Positions 17,714 through 27,149 of a DNA stretch of 64,000 nt are shown here, piece after piece. This DNA is from Desulfopila aestuarii DSM 18488. Its GTDB lineage: Bacteria; Desulfobacterota; Desulfobulbia; Desulfobulbales; Desulfocapsaceae. Every line of letters starts with the position of its first letter. Position 1 is the first letter of the stretch. Below the pieces are notes generated by a model, which saw nothing but the letters and a program-made list of their open reading frames with translations, had not been told where the DNA came from and made no database searches. The stretch covers positions 1-64,000 of the forward strand of contig NZ_FRFE01000018.1 in assembly GCF_900143695.1 (NCBI RefSeq). Reading direction: 5' to 3'. The position numbers and the translations under genes were made by a program.

Positions 17714-18940
17714 ATGAGCGTATTTCGTAAATTGGCAGTACCGGCATTGGCAGCAACACTGATCGCCGGCAGCGCCTGGGCAGAAAATGTCAAAATTGGC
17801 AACATTATTCCACTTTCCGGACCGTCGGCTACGGTGGGCCAGCAGGGCAAGAATGCCCGTGAAATGGCGATAGAAGAGATCAACGCTGCCGGTGGTATCA
17901 AGTCTTTAGGTGGCGCCAAGCTGGAATTGGTTTTTGCCGACTCTGAATCCAAACCTGAAAAAGGTGTTGCTGAAGCAGAGCGTCTGATCAATACCGAAAA
18001 GGTCAATGTCCTGACCGGCTGCTGGAACAGCGCTGTGACCTATCCGACCACAGCTGTGGCCGAGCGTTATGGTATTCCGTTTGTGGTACCGGTTTCCGTA
18101 TCAGACAAGATCACTGATCAGGGCTTCAAAACCGTTTTCCGGATCGCGGCCAAAGACAGCTGGTGGACCCGTGACCAGTTCTCTTTCCTCAAGGATATGC
18201 AGGAGGAGTTCGGTACCAAGGTAGAGAAAATTGCCTTTGTTTATGAGAACGGCGACTGGGGTAAAGGTTTTGCCGGACAGTGGAAAGAGCTTGCCGAAAA
18301 AGGCGGCTACCAGGTTGTTCTCGATGAACCGTATCCTTCAACTGCCACCGACCTGAGCCCGGTTGTTCAGAAAATCAAACGTTCCAGAGCCGATGTACTG
18401 ATGCTGGTTTCTAATGCGGCTGACGCCATTCTGCTCACCAATACCCTGGCAGAGTACAAGGTTAATCTGAAAGCGATCATTGCCAGTGGCGGAGGTCATG
18501 CCGATCCTTCCTTCCTCAAAGCCGCCGGCAAGAGCGCGCAGTACCTGTTCGATATCGTTGAGTGGGAAACCGACGTTAATAAGCCAGGTGCCAAGGAAGC
18601 CAACGAGAAATACAATGCCAAATACGGCCAGAACCTGACCGGTGAGGCTGTTGACGCCTACGTGGCCATGTATGTATTAAAAGACGCCCTCGAGCGCGCC
18701 GCTTCTCTTGATCCTGCCAAGATTCGTGAGGCTCTTGCTGCAACCAACCTGTCTGACGGCCCTGGCATGATCGTCGGTTACGACTCCATCAAGTTCGATG
18801 CCACCGGTCAGAATGAGAACGCCTCTCTCGTAATGGTGCAGGTCAATGATACCGGAAAAGGCTTGGAGCGTATTACCATCTGGCCGAAATCTGCGCGTCG
18901 TGCGGGCTACACCCCGGTTTTCCCGATGCCTGAAAAATAA
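17714..18940 (+). CDS. livK: Branched-chain-type amino-acid ABC transporter binding protein
   Basis: Periplasmic type-1 binding protein of 408 residues. The signal peptide is MSVFRKLAVPALAATLIAGSAWA and GGAGG precedes the start. The mature sequence begins KIGNIIPLSGPSATVGQQGKNA and contains AGGIKSLGGAKLELVFADSE and DAYVAMYVLKDALERA, typical of the Liv/urea/amide family. The substrate need not be leucine: this family also binds amides, urea, aromatic acids and other carboxylates. It is the first gene of a five-gene transporter operon under an apparent sigma-54 promoter. A terminator-like hairpin just after it should give more binding protein than membrane subunits. Confidence 0.88.
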   Translation: MSVFRKLAVPALAATLIAGSAWAENVKIGNIIPLSGPSATVGQQGKNAREMAIEEINAAGGIKSLGGAKLELVFADSESKPEKGVAEAERLINTEKVNVLTGCWNSAVTYPTTAVAERYGIPFVVPVSVSDKITDQGFKTVFRIAAKDSWWTRDQFSFLKDMQEEFGTKVEKIAFVYENGDWGKGFAGQWKELAEKGGYQVVLDEPYPSTATDLSPVVQKIKRSRADVLMLVSNAADAILLTNTLAEYKVNLKAIIASGGGHADPSFLKAAGKSAQYLFDIVEWETDVNKPGAKEANEKYNAKYGQNLTGEAVDAYVAMYVLKDALERAASLDPAKIREALAATNLSDGPGMIVGYDSIKFDATGQNENASLVMVQVNDTGKGLERITIWPKSARRAGYTPVFPMPEK

Positions 18941-18960
18941 TAGTCGTCCATTTTTTTGAA

Positions 18961-18990
18961 GCAGGGCTGCTCAGGCGCCCTGCTTTTATT
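18961..18990 (+). terminator. Intercistronic hairpin with T-tract after livK
   Basis: GCAGGGC/GCCCTGC stem with a 9-base loop followed by TTTTATT. It lies between the binding-protein stop and the first permease and is likely a leaky terminator or attenuator that sets subunit ratio. Confidence 0.65.
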
Positions 18991-19027
18991 CTGTCTCAAT
19001 CTATCTTGCTGCTTCAGGGAGGCGGTC

Positions 19028-19915
19028 ATGCTCTATATCATTGAGGACACCATCAACGGTATCCTGATGGGATCCATTTACGGGCTGACGGCGATGGGTC
19101 TGACCATCATCTTCGGTGTTCTGAAAGTGATCAACTTTGCCCACGGCTCGATGCTGATGGTGGGCATGTATGTGACATACTGGGCGGTGACCCTTACCGG
19201 TATCAACCCCTACCTGGCTATTGTCATTGTCGCCCCCGTCATGTTCTTTTTCGGTTACTATCTACAGGATATTGTCATCAAGCCGATTTTTATTGCCGAG
19301 AAAAATGTGCGCGAGCCGATCACCGTTATCATCGTCACTACGGGTATCTGGTACATCCTCGATAACCTGACCCTGCTTATTTTCGGCCCCCAGTACCGTT
19401 CATTGGCCGACAACCCATGGCGCAGCAAAATGCTGGAGTTTGGTGACTTGTTTATTTCGGTTCCCAAACTTTATGGATGCATAATTGCGATCGTAACTGC
19501 GGCAGCGATCTACTGGTTTTTCCAGAAAACGAGTATGGGCCGGGCCATCCGCGCTACCAGCATGGACCGTGAAGCCGCCAGTCTCCAGGGCATCAACCAG
19601 TATAAAATCTACAACCTCGCCTTTGGGATTGGCTCTGCTACTGCAGGGATTGCGGCGGTTACCCTTGTCCCGTTCAACAACGTTTTTCCCACAGTGGGCG
19701 TACTGTTCGACATCAAGGGCTTCATTATCGTCGTTCTCGGCGGCCTTGGTTCCATCGGCGGAGCGCTGGTCGGCGGTATCATTGTCGGTCTGATTGAATC
19801 CGTCGGTCCACAGTTCATGACAGCGACCTGGACGGAAGCCATAGTCTACGGGCTGTTTCTGGTGGTGCTGTTTGTGAAGCCGTCTGGTCTGTTTGGCCAG
19901 AAACATGATTGGTAA
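19028..19915 (+). CDS. livH: Liv-type ABC transporter permease LivH
   Basis: Inner-membrane permease of 295 residues with eight or so hydrophobic segments. Family landmarks are NGILMGSIYGLTAMGLTIIFGVLKVINFAHG near the N-terminus (quoted in part by others as the LivH start), the EAA-like loop AIRATSMDREAASLQGIN, and the C-terminal VLGGLGSIGGALVGG. The start at 19028 follows CAGGGAGG with correct spacing; a longer frame from 18956 runs through the hairpin and was rejected. It pairs with LivM, whose gene begins 23 bases later. Confidence 0.9.
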   Translation: MLYIIEDTINGILMGSIYGLTAMGLTIIFGVLKVINFAHGSMLMVGMYVTYWAVTLTGINPYLAIVIVAPVMFFFGYYLQDIVIKPIFIAEKNVREPITVIIVTTGIWYILDNLTLLIFGPQYRSLADNPWRSKMLEFGDLFISVPKLYGCIIAIVTAAAIYWFFQKTSMGRAIRATSMDREAASLQGINQYKIYNLAFGIGSATAGIAAVTLVPFNNVFPTVGVLFDIKGFIIVVLGGLGSIGGALVGGIIVGLIESVGPQFMTATWTEAIVYGLFLVVLFVKPSGLFGQKHDW

Positions 19916-19938
19916 TCAAGAAACCGAGGAAGACCTCC

Positions 19939-20970
19939 ATGAATGAAAAGCAAATTAACAGACTGGCAGGCATCGGGCTTCTGGTTATCGCCTTTGGCCT
20001 GCCGCTTGTCGTACGCAGCGCGACCTATCTCCACATCGTGGTGCTACTCTATTTTTACGCCTACCTGACCACCAGCTGGAATCTGGTCGGTGGCTTTGCC
20101 GGTGTTCTGCCTTTGGGCCATGCAGCCTTTGTCGGAATAGGCGCTTATACCTCAACCATCCTTTCCTTGCAGTATGGCATCAGCCCCTGGCTCGGCATGC
20201 TGGTCGGCGGGGTGATTGCCACCATTGTCGGGGTACTGATTGGATTGCCGACTTTCAAGATGCGGGGGGCTTATTTCGCCCTTGCCACCATCGCCTTTGC
20301 CGAAGGTATCAGGGTCATTGTCGAAAACGTCGACTATATTGGTCCCCTCAAGGTGAACGGACCGCGCGGTCTGCAGATTCCGCCCCTGGAAACCGGCCTG
20401 GTCAATTACATGTTCGCGAGCAAGGAGCCGTATTACTACATCATTCTGGTAATGCTGCTGCTGGTGCTCTTCTTGACCTGGTTCATCTCACGTTCAAAGC
20501 TTGGCTATTATCTCAATGCAGGCGGCGAGGAGCCGGAAGCGGCAATGGCGCTCGGGATCAATGTCGCACGCGCCAAACTGATTGCCATGGCCATGAGCTC
20601 TTTCCTGACCGCCCTGGCTGGCACCTTTTACGCCCAGTTTTCCCTTTACATTCATCCCAAAAGCATTATCTCGCTCGATCTTTCGTTCGAGATCGCCTTC
20701 ATTGCCCTGATCGGCGGTCGCGGTTCCATTGCCGGGCCGATCCTCGGTGCACTGTTACTACGACCAGTAGGGGATTTTTCCAGGATTTATTTTGGCGACA
20801 CTCTGCCGGGTATGCACCTGATCATTTTCGGCCTGGTTCTCATTTTGGTAATGCATTATCAACCACGAGGACTGCAGGAACCGTTGACCAGATTGTATAA
20901 ATCGCTGGTGGCTCGTCTTATCGGCAAAACGACAGGTGGGGGGCAGGAACATGGCATTGCTCGTAGTTAA
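19939..20970 (+). CDS. livM: Liv-type ABC transporter permease LivM
   Basis: Second membrane subunit, 343 residues. Landmarks are TTSWNLVGGFAGVLPLGHAAFVG in part, the loop GEEPEAAMALGINVARAKL, and FEIAFIALIGGRGSIAGPILGALLL in the last third. The start at 19939 (MNEKQIN) has GAGGA at good distance; the alternative ATG at 19909 sits inside the end of livH. The gene overlaps livG by 20 bases, indicating translational coupling. The C-terminal tail is short, with no fused ATPase. Confidence 0.9.
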   Translation: MNEKQINRLAGIGLLVIAFGLPLVVRSATYLHIVVLLYFYAYLTTSWNLVGGFAGVLPLGHAAFVGIGAYTSTILSLQYGISPWLGMLVGGVIATIVGVLIGLPTFKMRGAYFALATIAFAEGIRVIVENVDYIGPLKVNGPRGLQIPPLETGLVNYMFASKEPYYYIILVMLLLVLFLTWFISRSKLGYYLNAGGEEPEAAMALGINVARAKLIAMAMSSFLTALAGTFYAQFSLYIHPKSIISLDLSFEIAFIALIGGRGSIAGPILGALLLRPVGDFSRIYFGDTLPGMHLIIFGLVLILVMHYQPRGLQEPLTRLYKSLVARLIGKTTGGGQEHGIARS

Positions 20971-21676
20971 AGACATGACAAAACAATTTGGAGGTCTGCG
21001 GGCGGTGGATTCGCTCAACCTGCAGATCGAGGAGGGGCAGATATTCGGTTTGATCGGTCCCAACGGGGCGGGCAAGTCGACCGCTTTCAACTGTATTGCC
21101 GGCTTATTCCCGCCGACAGCAGGTGAAATTACCTTCGACGGCAAGAACATCAACGGCAGTAAGCCCTGGGATCTCTGTAAACAGGGGCTTGCCAGGACAT
21201 TTCAGATAGTGAAGCCGTTTGGATCAAAATCGGTGCTCTATAACGTGACTGTTGGCAGTTTCGCCACCACCAACAGCCGGTCAGAAGCCGAGGCGAAGGC
21301 CTTGAAGGTGCTGGAATACCTCAATTTCGCAGATAAAAAGGATATTCTGGCGGCAAACCTTACCATTGCCGATCGAAAACGGCTGGAGATCGCCAAGGCA
21401 CTGGCCACCGAACCAAAGCTGCTGCTGCTTGACGAGGTTATGGCCGGTCTAAGACCCAACGAGGTTGATGAGATGGTCGAGATTCTCAAAAATCTGCGCA
21501 ACCGCGGTATAACCATCTTCGTTATCGAACATATCATGCGTGCCATCATGGCCCTTTCGGATCGTATCGTGGTCATCCAGTTCGGCAAAAAGATCGCCGA
21601 GGGGACACCTGATGAGATCGCCAACAACGAAAAGGTTATCAAGGCCTATCTGGGAGAAGATTATGCCGTTGCTTGA
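20951..21676 (+). CDS. livG: Liv-type ABC transporter ATPase LivG
   Basis: ATPase subunit of 241 residues. Walker A is GPNGAGKST, Walker B LLLLDEVMAG and the switch His is in VIEHIMRAIM. The signature region reads NLTIADRKRLEIAKAL, where the canonical LSGGQ appears as LTIAD, a variant worth noting. The LivG insert ARTFQIVKPF is present. The start is the ATG at 20951 inside the end of livM; GGTGGGGGGCAGG just upstream can act as ribosome site. Confidence 0.88.
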   Translation: MALLVVKDMTKQFGGLRAVDSLNLQIEEGQIFGLIGPNGAGKSTAFNCIAGLFPPTAGEITFDGKNINGSKPWDLCKQGLARTFQIVKPFGSKSVLYNVTVGSFATTNSRSEAEAKALKVLEYLNFADKKDILAANLTIADRKRLEIAKALATEPKLLLLDEVMAGLRPNEVDEMVEILKNLRNRGITIFVIEHIMRAIMALSDRIVVIQFGKKIAEGTPDEIANNEKVIKAYLGEDYAVA

Positions 21677-22373
21677 TATTGATAAAATTGACGTAGCTTA
21701 TGGCGATGTTCAGGTAATCTTCGAGCTTTCCCTCAAGGTGGAAAAAGGTGAGGTCGTAAGTATTATCGGTGGTAACGGTGCCGGAAAATCGACGCTGTTG
21801 AGAGCCATCTCTGGACTTATGCCGGTGAAGGCGGGTTCGATTACCTTTGCGAATGACAAAATCGATAAGGAGCCGCCAGAGAACATTGTTACCAAAGGCA
21901 TTGTCCACGTACCGGAAGGCCGTCGCCTCTTTCCACTGATGAGCGTGAAAGACAACCTCATGGTCGGTGCTTTTAATAAACGGGCTCGCGAGCAGGCTGG
22001 GGAGACCTTGAAGAAGGTGTACGAATTGTTGCCTCGGCTGGCGGAACGGGAAAGCCAGTTGGCCATGACGCTCTCAGGCGGTGAGCAGCAGATGGTTGCT
22101 ATCGGTCGTGGATTGATGGCCCTGCCGAATATCCTCATGCTCGATGAGCCGTCTCTTGGCCTGGCACCGATCCTGATCAAGGGTATTTTTGAAACGGTAC
22201 GAAAAATCGCCGATCAGGGCACCACCGTCCTCATGGTCGAGCAGGATGTAAAACACTCCTTAAGTCTTTCCGATCGCGGTTATGTGCTTGAGCATGGCCG
22301 GGTGGTGATGGAAGGAAAAGCTGCGGATCTGATCGACGATCCCCATGTCAAGGAAGCCTATCTGGGGATATAG
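21663..22373 (+). CDS. livF: Liv-type ABC transporter ATPase LivF
   Basis: Second ATPase, 236 residues. Walker A is GGNGAGKST, the signature LSGGEQQM, Walker B ILMLDEPSLGLAP and the switch region MVEQDVKHSLSLSDRGYVLEHG. The family's VPEGRRLFPLMSVKDNL stretch is present. It overlaps livG by 14 bases. The start at 21663 gives the exact family N-terminus (MPLLDIDKIDVAYGDVQ). It is the last gene of the operon and is followed by a hairpin shared with the convergent thiolase gene. Confidence 0.92.
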   Translation: MPLLDIDKIDVAYGDVQVIFELSLKVEKGEVVSIIGGNGAGKSTLLRAISGLMPVKAGSITFANDKIDKEPPENIVTKGIVHVPEGRRLFPLMSVKDNLMVGAFNKRAREQAGETLKKVYELLPRLAERESQLAMTLSGGEQQMVAIGRGLMALPNILMLDEPSLGLAPILIKGIFETVRKIADQGTTVLMVEQDVKHSLSLSDRGYVLEHGRVVMEGKAADLIDDPHVKEAYLGI

Positions 22374-22422
22374 AGGATAGCGGGCTTGTTATCGCAGATT
22401 ATTGGAATTCATACAAAGAGCT

Positions 22423-22460
22423 CGATCAGCATGTTCTCTTGCTGATCGGCCTCCTTGTTT
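22423..22460. terminator. Hairpin terminator between livF and thiolase gene
   Basis: Perfect 9-bp stem CGATCAGCA/TGCTGATCG with an 8-base loop, followed on the plus strand by CCTTGTTTTCT. It lies between two convergent genes and may serve both, best on the plus strand. Confidence 0.65.
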
Positions 22461-22482
22461 TCTCCCTGGATGAATCGGCGGA

Positions 22483-23682
22483 TCATTCCCGCTCAATGAC
22501 AATAGCTATTCCCTGACCGCCGCCGATGCAGGCGGTTGCGCAGCCATATCGGCCATTCTGTTCGGCCAGGATCCTGGCGAGGGTGCCGGTGAGGCGGACT
22601 CCCGTTGCACCGAGGGGATGACCGAGGGCAATACCACCGCCATGGATGTTTACCTTTTCAGGGTCGATGGCCAACTCATGCATGCAGTTGAGAACTACTA
22701 CGGAAAACGCCTCATTGACCTCCCAGATATCAATATCTTCAGACATTAGACCTATCTGTTTCAGCACCTTGCGGACTGCCGGTACCGGACCTGTTCCCAT
22801 AAGCGTCGGATCCACTCCGGCGATACCTACCGCGCGGATGGTGGCCAGGGGCTTGAGACCGCGTTCGATTGCCAAGTCCTTTCTCATGAGCATCATTGCC
22901 GCAGCCCCGGCACTCAGCGGTGAGGCGTTGCCTGCCGTTATCGAGCCGTCTTTCTGGAAGACCGGTTTGAGATTGGCAGTTCCGTTGAGATCAGTTTCCG
23001 GGCGCACAGCCTGATCCCGGTTGATGGTTATGGCATTGCCGTCTGCCTGTGGAGCATCAATGGGCAGTATTTCTCCTGCAAAAAATCCTGAATCTGCTGC
23101 GATGGCAGCACGCGCATGGGAACGCACGGCCCAGAGGTCCATCTCTTCCCTGGTGATTTGCGCGAGAGCAGCAAGCTTTTCCGCGGTCAATCCCATATTC
23201 ATGGTGGTTGGCATATCCCATGAACTATATCGCTCATCCGAATAGAGATCGGGGTTGACCGACATGGCACCACTTTCAAAAAGGGTGGGGCCCATGGGTA
23301 CCCTGGTCATGTGTTCCATACCGCAGGCCAGTGCTATGTCGGCGCAGCCTGTGGCTATCTCCATATAGCCCACCTGAATAGCCGCCAACCCTGAACCGCA
23401 TTGCTGGTCGATAAATTTGGCGGCGACGGAATCGGCGAGGCCTGCAAGAAATACCGGGGTCCTGCCGCCAAAGGTCCACTGTTCAGACACGCCGAGAGCA
23501 GAACCGATAATAAGATCGTCTATGTCGGATGAGGAGACGCCGCTTCGTTTGAGTATTTCAGGGAGGAGGCGTGCCAGCAGTTCGTCGGCACGCAACCGAT
23601 GGAACCAGTCTTTTTCCGGCGCGGAGGGCCGTGATCTGGATTGGGCGGTGCGCAGGTAATCGACAATAACAACTTCTTGCAT
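22483..23682 (-). CDS. Acetyl-CoA acyltransferase (thiolase)
   Basis: Thiolase of 399 residues. The acyl-accepting Cys95 sits in DQQCGSGLAAIQ, the catalytic His in GGGIALGHPLGATG and the second Cys in ATACIGGGQG. It cleaves 3-oxoacyl-CoA with CoA. It is the last gene of the IclR-controlled operon, after a CoA-transferase that would make its substrate. The N-terminal part resembles acetyl-CoA or 3-ketoacyl-CoA acyltransferases, and the chain-length preference cannot be read from sequence. A decayed copy of a closely related thiolase C-terminus lies near 31.8 kb. Confidence 0.9.
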   Translation of the reverse strand: MQEVVIVDYLRTAQSRSRPSAPEKDWFHRLRADELLARLLPEILKRSGVSSSDIDDLIIGSALGVSEQWTFGGRTPVFLAGLADSVAAKFIDQQCGSGLAAIQVGYMEIATGCADIALACGMEHMTRVPMGPTLFESGAMSVNPDLYSDERYSSWDMPTTMNMGLTAEKLAALAQITREEMDLWAVRSHARAAIAADSGFFAGEILPIDAPQADGNAITINRDQAVRPETDLNGTANLKPVFQKDGSITAGNASPLSAGAAAMMLMRKDLAIERGLKPLATIRAVGIAGVDPTLMGTGPVPAVRKVLKQIGLMSEDIDIWEVNEAFSVVVLNCMHELAIDPEKVNIHGGGIALGHPLGATGVRLTGTLARILAEQNGRYGCATACIGGGQGIAIVIERE

Positions 23683-23723
23683 GGTGAAGGATCTCCTATT
23701 ACAGTTTTGAGCTATAACGATTT

Positions 23724-24992
23724 CTATTCAACCAGGTGGCACCATCGGGCCAGGAACAGGGCGTAGGTTTTGGCCACGTGCAAGACGCTTTCCAGGTGCA
23801 CCCGTTCATCCGTACCATGGATATTTTCCGCCACCGGGCCAAAACAGGTCGCTTGCCCCTTGCCATAAAAATGATAAGCCCGAAGGTCGGTGGTGCAGGT
23901 CGAAATATACCTTTCGGCGGCAATTCCCGTAATATCGTGGTGGCAACCGTCAAGTACCTGGAAGGCTGGCAGATCACTTGGCAGGCTATGTCCTTCCGAG
24001 CGAAATCCGTAAAAATCCACTTCGGGGAGATTCCGGCGCAGCCATTCGTCCTTTTCGGCGGCCCGTAATATTGTTGCTTCCAGGCGGTTGCGAATGTCCG
24101 TATAGTCGGTCCCCGGAAAAAAAGAGAGCCTGCCGTGAAATGTGGCTTCAGCTGCCACGGTGGAGGGCCAGTCTCCCCCTTCGATGATGCCGATATTGAG
24201 GTTTATCGGATGGTGGGTGTTCCTATAAGCCAGCGGCACGCGATCATGGTTCAGTTCTTCTTCAAATTCACGAAGCGCCAGGATCAGCGGGTAACATTTC
24301 TCAATAGCATTGACGCCGCTCCCTGCTTGCAGGACATGGGTGGGACGACCGGCGAGATGAACCTTGAACCACATCACCCCAAGCTGGTCGGTGAGGATTG
24401 TCGGCCCGAACGGCTCGGGGATGAGTACTGCCTCGGCGTCGTAGCCAGCGGCGAGGGTCGCGATAGCACCGTTGCCGCTGCATTCTTCCTCGATGACTGC
24501 GGCAATGGTGAGCGGCGCGGCCAGACCGAAACCCGCCTTGCGGATTGCATGAGCAGCATAAGTCATTGCGGCGATGCCTGATTTCATGTCGCCTGCACCG
24601 CGGCCATACAGCCAGCCGTCAGCTTCTGTGGGCGTGAACGGATCATGCCGCCAGAGTGCACCGTTTCCTGCACTGACCACATCCAGGTGTCCGTTCAGAA
24701 GGGCACTCCTGCCGCCGTTCGCCACGGCAGGCATGGTGCCGACCACGTTGTTTCGGCCGGATATTGACCATGGCACGGAAGCATAACCGGGATGGGACAG
24801 TACGTCTTCGCTTTCAAGCGGTATCAAGGAGGTGGTAAAATCAAGTTTCTGCAGTTCGGAGTTCATCACTGCAACCGCCCCCGCCTCGTTACCAAGTGTG
24901 CTTGGCTGGGCGACCAGGCGGCTGGTGAAATCAAAAATGTCATCGGAGAGACCGGTGACGATTTCGAGAATACGTTTTTCCTGAGCAGTCAT
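23724..24992 (-). CDS. M20-family metallopeptidase/deacylase (ArgE/DapE-like)
   Basis: Two-zinc hydrolase of 422 residues. Metal ligands are visible as His102 and Asp104 (LLNGHLDVV) and Asp135 (GRGAGDMKSG). The base and ligand pair is Glu169-Glu170 in VIEEECSGNGA. The family includes acetylornithine deacetylase, succinyl-diaminopimelate desuccinylase, N-carbamoyl and N-acyl amino-acid hydrolases. Flanked by CoA-transferase and thiolase genes and sharing an operon with an amino-acid transporter and an aminotransferase, it may release a free amino acid from an imported N-acyl compound. A biosynthetic ArgE or DapE role is less likely in this context. Confidence 0.85.
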   Translation of the reverse strand: MTAQEKRILEIVTGLSDDIFDFTSRLVAQPSTLGNEAGAVAVMNSELQKLDFTTSLIPLESEDVLSHPGYASVPWSISGRNNVVGTMPAVANGGRSALLNGHLDVVSAGNGALWRHDPFTPTEADGWLYGRGAGDMKSGIAAMTYAAHAIRKAGFGLAAPLTIAAVIEEECSGNGAIATLAAGYDAEAVLIPEPFGPTILTDQLGVMWFKVHLAGRPTHVLQAGSGVNAIEKCYPLILALREFEEELNHDRVPLAYRNTHHPINLNIGIIEGGDWPSTVAAEATFHGRLSFFPGTDYTDIRNRLEATILRAAEKDEWLRRNLPEVDFYGFRSEGHSLPSDLPAFQVLDGCHHDITGIAAERYISTCTTDLRAYHFYGKGQATCFGPVAENIHGTDERVHLESVLHVAKTYALFLARWCHLVE

Positions 24993-25031
24993 GGCTGAAT
25001 GGCATCGGTAGAAGGGGTGTCGTATAGATTG

Positions 25032-25685
25032 TCAAAAGGTCGTAAGACCTTCGGCAATCTCCAGAGGTGCCTCGGTTAAGCGTAGCACGGTGTCAAGGTC
25101 GGTCTCGTGGGCAATTTCCGTAAGGACCATGCCGTCCGGTTCAACTTTTATTACCGCCAGTTCCGTAATGATCATATCGACGCAGCGTCTGGCTGTAAGC
25201 GGCAGGGTGCAGTTTTTCAGGATCTTTGCTTCCCCTTTTTTTGTGGTGTGGGTGGTGGTGATTATCAGTCGGCGGGCTTTCTGGGCCAGCTCCATGGCGC
25301 CGCCGATGCCGGGAGCAAACTTTCCCGGAATGATCCAGTTGGCCAGATCACCCTGTTCCGACACTTCCAGGGCTCCGAGAAAGGCCAGGTTGAGGCGGCC
25401 CCCCCGCACCAGGGAAAAACTGAGGGCTGAATCGCAGAAGGCTGCACCTGGCACTACGGAAATATAGGCGCCTCCCGCGTCGATCAGGTTACGGTCAGCT
25501 TTGGCGGCAAGGGTTATTTCGCCAGCGCCAAGTATGCCGTTTTCCGAGTGGATGGTAAGTGGCAGGTCGGGTGGGAGAAAGTCGGGAATGAGCGTTGGAA
25601 TGCCGATGCCAAGATTTACCACTTGACCCGGTCTGATCTCCTGTGCCGCCCGACGGGCGATTTTTTCTTTTATGTTAACGGACAT
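25032..25685 (-). CDS. 3-oxoacid CoA-transferase subunit B
   Basis: Beta subunit of 217 residues. The catalytic glutamate lies in HSENGILGAG, the hallmark of subunit B, and GQVVNLGIGIPTLIPDFLP opens the domain. Together with subunit A it moves CoA from succinyl-CoA or acetyl-CoA to a 3-oxo acid. The start at 25685 ([13 protein letters not shown]) is set by the 11-base overlap with subunit A; a longer frame to 25796 lies entirely within that gene. It resembles Sco/Ato/Pca-type transferases, and the acid used cannot be assigned from sequence. Confidence 0.9.
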   Translation of the reverse strand: MSVNIKEKIARRAAQEIRPGQVVNLGIGIPTLIPDFLPPDLPLTIHSENGILGAGEITLAAKADRNLIDAGGAYISVVPGAAFCDSALSFSLVRGGRLNLAFLGALEVSEQGDLANWIIPGKFAPGIGGAMELAQKARRLIITTTHTTKKGEAKILKNCTLPLTARRCVDMIITELAVIKVEPDGMVLTEIAHETDLDTVLRLTEAPLEIAEGLTTF

Positions 25686-26370
25686 GATGTTTGAGTACTC
25701 CATATTCGGGCAGAAGTTCTCCGATCGGTACAACGTGATCGACAAAGGCCCCCGGAGTGTGGACCTGATCAGGGGGAATCTCGCCTGTTTCGACAATCTC
25801 TTCTGCCTCGGCGATAACCAGGTCGGCAGCGGTAGCCATTAACGGGTTGAAGTTACGGGCACTCTTTTCATAGACCAGGTTGCCTGCGCGATCAGCTTTG
25901 GCGGCATGGATGAGCGCAATGTTTGCGCGCAGGGCTGGTTCAATCATGCCCTCGCGCCCATCCAGCTGCACCACATTCTCTTCCCGGCGTAGGATGGTAT
26001 TGATGCCGATGTCGGTGACAATGGCCAGCAGGCCTGCCCCGCCGGCCCGGATTTTTTCCGCCAGGATACCCTGGGGATAAAAGTTCACTTCGATTTCCTT
26101 TTTGTTCATCATGGCGATAGCCAGGCTGTTCAGGCCGAGGTGCGAGGTGATGAGACGACTGACTCGACCGGCCTCCAGCAAGAGTGATACGCCGAGCCCA
26201 GCCTCGTTGGCTTCGTTCTTGATCAGGATGAGCCGGTCGGCGCCGGATCCAAGAAGACCGTTGATGAGCAGAAAGGGAGTGCCGGGTACACCGAAACCAC
26301 CGACCATGACGGACATGCCGCAGGTGACGTTTTCAAGTGCCTTGCTCACCGTTGTTGTTTTGTCGATCAT
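25675..26370 (-). CDS. 3-oxoacid CoA-transferase subunit A
   Basis: Alpha subunit of 231 residues. The glycine-rich CoA-binding segment is [41 protein letters not shown] and [20 protein letters not shown] are the standard landmarks of the family. It overlaps the ABC ATPase gene upstream by 4 bases and subunit B downstream by 11 bases, so the whole block is one tightly coupled transcript. Confidence 0.92.
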   Translation of the reverse strand: MIDKTTTVSKALENVTCGMSVMVGGFGVPGTPFLLINGLLGSGADRLILIKNEANEAGLGVSLLLEAGRVSRLITSHLGLNSLAIAMMNKKEIEVNFYPQGILAEKIRAGGAGLLAIVTDIGINTILRREENVVQLDGREGMIEPALRANIALIHAAKADRAGNLVYEKSARNFNPLMATAADLVIAEAEEIVETGEIPPDQVHTPGAFVDHVVPIGELLPEYGVLKHHVR

Positions 26371-27149
26371 TTGAGCACCTCTTTGAGAAACTGGCGGGTG
26401 CGGCGTTCCTGGGGATTGCTGAACATTGCCTGCGGTGAGGCATCCTCGACGACCACTCCATCGGCCATGAAGATGACCCGGTCGCCGACCTTTTCGGCAA
26501 AACCCATTTCGTGTGTCACCACCAGCATGGTCATGCCGTCGCGGGCGAGATCTTCCATGACCCTCAGGACATCCCCGACCAGCTCAGGGTCAAGCGCCGA
26601 GGTGACTTCGTCAAACAGCATCACTTTCGGTTCCATTGCCAGAGCCCTGGCGATGGCTACTCGCTGCTGCTGACCACCGGAGAGCATACTGGGGTAAGCG
26701 CTTGTCTTGTCGCTTAAGCCAACTTTCCCCAGCAGTTCAAGAGCATTGTCACGAACCGTAGTCTTATCCTTCTTCAATACCAGCAGGGGCGCTTCCATCA
26801 CATTTTCCAGGACGGTCATGTGTGGAAACAGGTTGAATTGTTGAAACACCATGCCAACCTGGCAGCGTATGTGATTGATGTGCTTTTCAAAATCCTTGCG
26901 ACTCCTGCCTGTATCGTTGATGAGCTCACCTTCCAGGTAAATCTGGCCGCCGGTGGGTTCTTCAAGATGGTTGATACAGCGAAGCAGGGTTGATTTTCCC
27001 GATCCGCTGGGGCCGATAATTACCAGAACTTCACGCGGGGCTACTTTGAGATCGACGCCGTTTAACACGTTGAGCTGCCCGTAGCTTTTTTGCAGGGATC
27101 GAATTTCCAGCATGGGATCAATTGGTCTGGTCGAAGATGTGGGTGTCAT
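26367..27149 (-). CDS. Polar amino-acid ABC transporter ATPase (second system)
   Basis: ATPase of 260 residues. Walker A is GPSGSGKST (46-54), the signature LSGGQQQR, Walker [15 protein letters not shown] (Val in place of the commoner Pro) and the switch His in VVTHEMGFA. The start at 27149 gives the classical ATGA overlap with the permease gene; an internal ATG at 27113 matches the usual family N-terminus (MLEIRSL) and is an alternative. It powers the adjacent permease in the IclR-type operon. Confidence 0.92.
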   Translation of the reverse strand: MTPTSSTRPIDPMLEIRSLQKSYGQLNVLNGVDLKVAPREVLVIIGPSGSGKSTLLRCINHLEEPTGGQIYLEGELINDTGRSRKDFEKHINHIRCQVGMVFQQFNLFPHMTVLENVMEAPLLVLKKDKTTVRDNALELLGKVGLSDKTSAYPSMLSGGQQQRVAIARALAMEPKVMLFDEVTSALDPELVGDVLRVMEDLARDGMTMLVVTHEMGFAEKVGDRVIFMADGVVVEDASPQAMFSNPQERRTRQFLKEVLK

